A stretch of DNA of 25,324 bases, taken from NCBI GenBank assembly GCA_002699335.1, contig PACG01000110.1, forward strand, positions 1-25,324, read 5' to 3'. The notes beneath the pieces were generated by a model. It saw only the letters and a list, made by a program, of their open reading frames with translations, was not told the origin of the DNA and searched no databases. This stretch comes from Candidatus Poribacteria bacterium (GTDB lineage: Bacteria > Poribacteria > WGA-4E > UBA9662). Shown here one piece after another: positions 24,241 through 25,324 of this stretch. The number at the start of each line of letters is the position of its first letter. The stretch's first letter is position 1. The position numbers and the translations under genes were made by a program.

Positions 24241-25026
24241 TCACTTGGCTGCCGATTCAGCAGCTTTAACCGCTTCCCATAGTTGGTCTAACTGCCCTAG
24301 GTTATAATCGGTCAATTGTTGCCCACAAGATTCGATTACGGCTTCCATCTGCTGAAATCGACGTTCGAATTTCCGGTTGGACTGACGAAGTGCATCTTCT
24401 GCTTCAATGTTTAAGAACCGGGCTAGATTGACCACCGCAAACAGTAAATCTCCAACTTCCATCTCCACCTGATCTAATTCGCCTTTTTCGAGACACTCCT
24501 CAATCTCTCGAATCTCCTCTCTTAGCTTAGGTAATAGATCTGTTACATTTTCCCAGTCAAATCCGACCCGAGCCGCTTTCTTCTGCAGCTTTTGAGCACG
24601 CTGTAAACTAGGCAGGACTACAGGCACACCATCCAGGGCAGACTTCCGATCTTCGTAACCTTTTTCGCTAAGTTTGATCTCTTCCCAATTTTGCAGGACT
24701 TGATCTGCATTATCCACTTGTAGAGCGCCAAAAACATGTGGATGTCGACGAACCAACTTGTCGGCAATGGTGACAACCACCTGATCAATATCGAAATCAC
24801 CATCATCTTTGGCAATTTGCGATAGCAGCATGATTACCGATAACAGGTCGCCTAATTCCTCACAAAATTGGTCTAAGTTCTCCGTCTCTATGGCCTCGAT
24901 GATCTCGTAAGTTTCCTCGATCAGACTGGACCTCAAACTGTGGTAGGTTTGTGCTTGATCCCACGGACATCCATTCTCGCTGCATAAAGTCTCTACAATT
25001 TTAGTTAATCTTTCAAATGGCGTCAT
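24241..25026 (-). CDS. mazG: Nucleoside triphosphate pyrophosphohydrolase MazG
   Basis: A 261-residue house-cleaning enzyme that converts NTPs to NMPs plus pyrophosphate. Two tandem MazG domains are seen: the first with ENGCPWDQAQTYHSLR, EETYE at 37-41 and EELGD at 56-60, the second with REEIREIEE near 168 and EVGDLLFAVVNLARF near 190. The link HPHVFG and NWEEIK is characteristic. It heads the mazG-fur pair; fur starts seven bases after its stop. Confidence 0.95.
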   Translation of the reverse strand: MTPFERLTKIVETLCSENGCPWDQAQTYHSLRSSLIEETYEIIEAIETENLDQFCEELGDLLSVIMLLSQIAKDDGDFDIDQVVVTIADKLVRRHPHVFGALQVDNADQVLQNWEEIKLSEKGYEDRKSALDGVPVVLPSLQRAQKLQKKAARVGFDWENVTDLLPKLREEIREIEECLEKGELDQVEMEVGDLLFAVVNLARFLNIEAEDALRQSNRKFERRFQQMEAVIESCGQQLTDYNLGQLDQLWEAVKAAESAAK

Positions 25027-25050
25027 GCTTCAATGCGATTACTTTTTAAT

Positions 25051-25079
25051 ATGATAACATCTCAACCTTATTTAACCAA
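25051..25079 (-). promoter_or_regulatory. Candidate promoter of mazG-fur
   Basis: On the minus strand, -35 TTGGTT (25074-25079) and -10 TATCAT (25051-25056) are 17 bases apart, with an extended TG one base before the -10. The leader to the ATG is short, about 18 bases from the expected start site. Confidence 0.5.
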
Positions 25080-25324
25080 GTTGTGATCTCTAATTACAGT
25101 CGTGGCAAGGATACTATTGTGAAGCGCACCTCAAAATTTGCACCACTTTGATCTATGTTTATGAAGCGTTGTCTTTTTAACCGGTGGAAGAGACGAATAA
25201 AATAGTGGTTTGTCGATTAAGCGAACGAGTCATGCTGTCTACGATACGAACTACCATTCGGTGGGGAGCCCAAATGATCCTTCGAGAAAATCTTCCAGAG
25301 TTTGGTCACAGCAGAGGTTTGAGC
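25080..25324. other. Window end without a recognised gene
   Basis: Both strands were read in all frames; stops are frequent and no family text is recognised. It is spacer upstream of mazG, or a decayed gene continuing beyond the window. Confidence 0.3.

Overview
The window comes from a Gram-negative-type bacterium with moderate, AT-leaning base composition. Lipoprotein-like signals and a predicted outer-membrane barrel imply a diderm envelope. A C-methyltransferase of the MenG/UbiE family implies quinone-based respiration, and a CoA-dependent 2-oxoacid:ferredoxin oxidoreductase (KorAB) implies ferredoxin-based, anaerobic-type carbon metabolism. The mix of a phytanoyl-CoA dioxygenase (PhyH) protein, a cohesin-like lipoprotein, WG repeats, an XRE-TPR regulator, a multihaem cytochrome relic and an IS630 relic recalls uncultivated lineages such as Poribacteria or relatives. 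That placement is an impression, not a demonstration. There are no rRNA, tRNA or CRISPR elements.

Layout. Positions 1-5426 (+) form a dense housekeeping run: coaX (5' end cut off by the window edge), a small membrane coiled-coil protein, a HAD phosphatase and an RsuA/RluB pseudouridine synthase. A perfect 18-bp hairpin follows, then menG/ubiE, a WG-repeat protein, a PhyH dioxygenase whose N-terminus is split by a one-base frameshift in a T run, and an orphan MacB/LolD-type ABC ATPase. Positions 5476-11710 (+) carry a GHMP enzyme of the beta-RFAP synthase family, then three translationally coupled envelope genes (cohesin-like lipoprotein, TPR plus CsgG/TolB-N-like protein, beta-barrel protein), then aroE and zapA.

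Positions 11711-13030 are a gene graveyard: an IS630-type transposase relic joined directly to a multihaem c-type cytochrome relic, both with stops and frameshifts. A strong promoter at 13034-13061 then drives nadD-yacG-CYTH-yqeK (13101-14982). A second strong promoter with a 12-bp palindrome at its start site precedes a 581-aa XRE-TPR regulator. Positions 17000-19150 hold decayed minus-strand remains of two permeases of a BmpA/YufPQ-type nucleoside ABC importer.

Positions 19160-23227 (-) are an apparent operon with a recognisable promoter: two CBS-pair proteins, then korA and korB, suggesting that nucleotide-sensing CBS proteins are co-expressed with the ferredoxin-reducing enzyme. After about 475 bases without a recognisable gene come fur and mazG (-). 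The contrast between tightly packed intact operons and several badly decayed accessory genes (transposase, cytochrome, importer) suggests a genome in the process of losing functions, as in a host-associated or niche-restricted lineage.

The best candidates for something new are the three-gene envelope cassette at 6489-10341, the XRE-TPR regulator with its palindromic start-site operator, and the CBS-CBS-KorAB operon.
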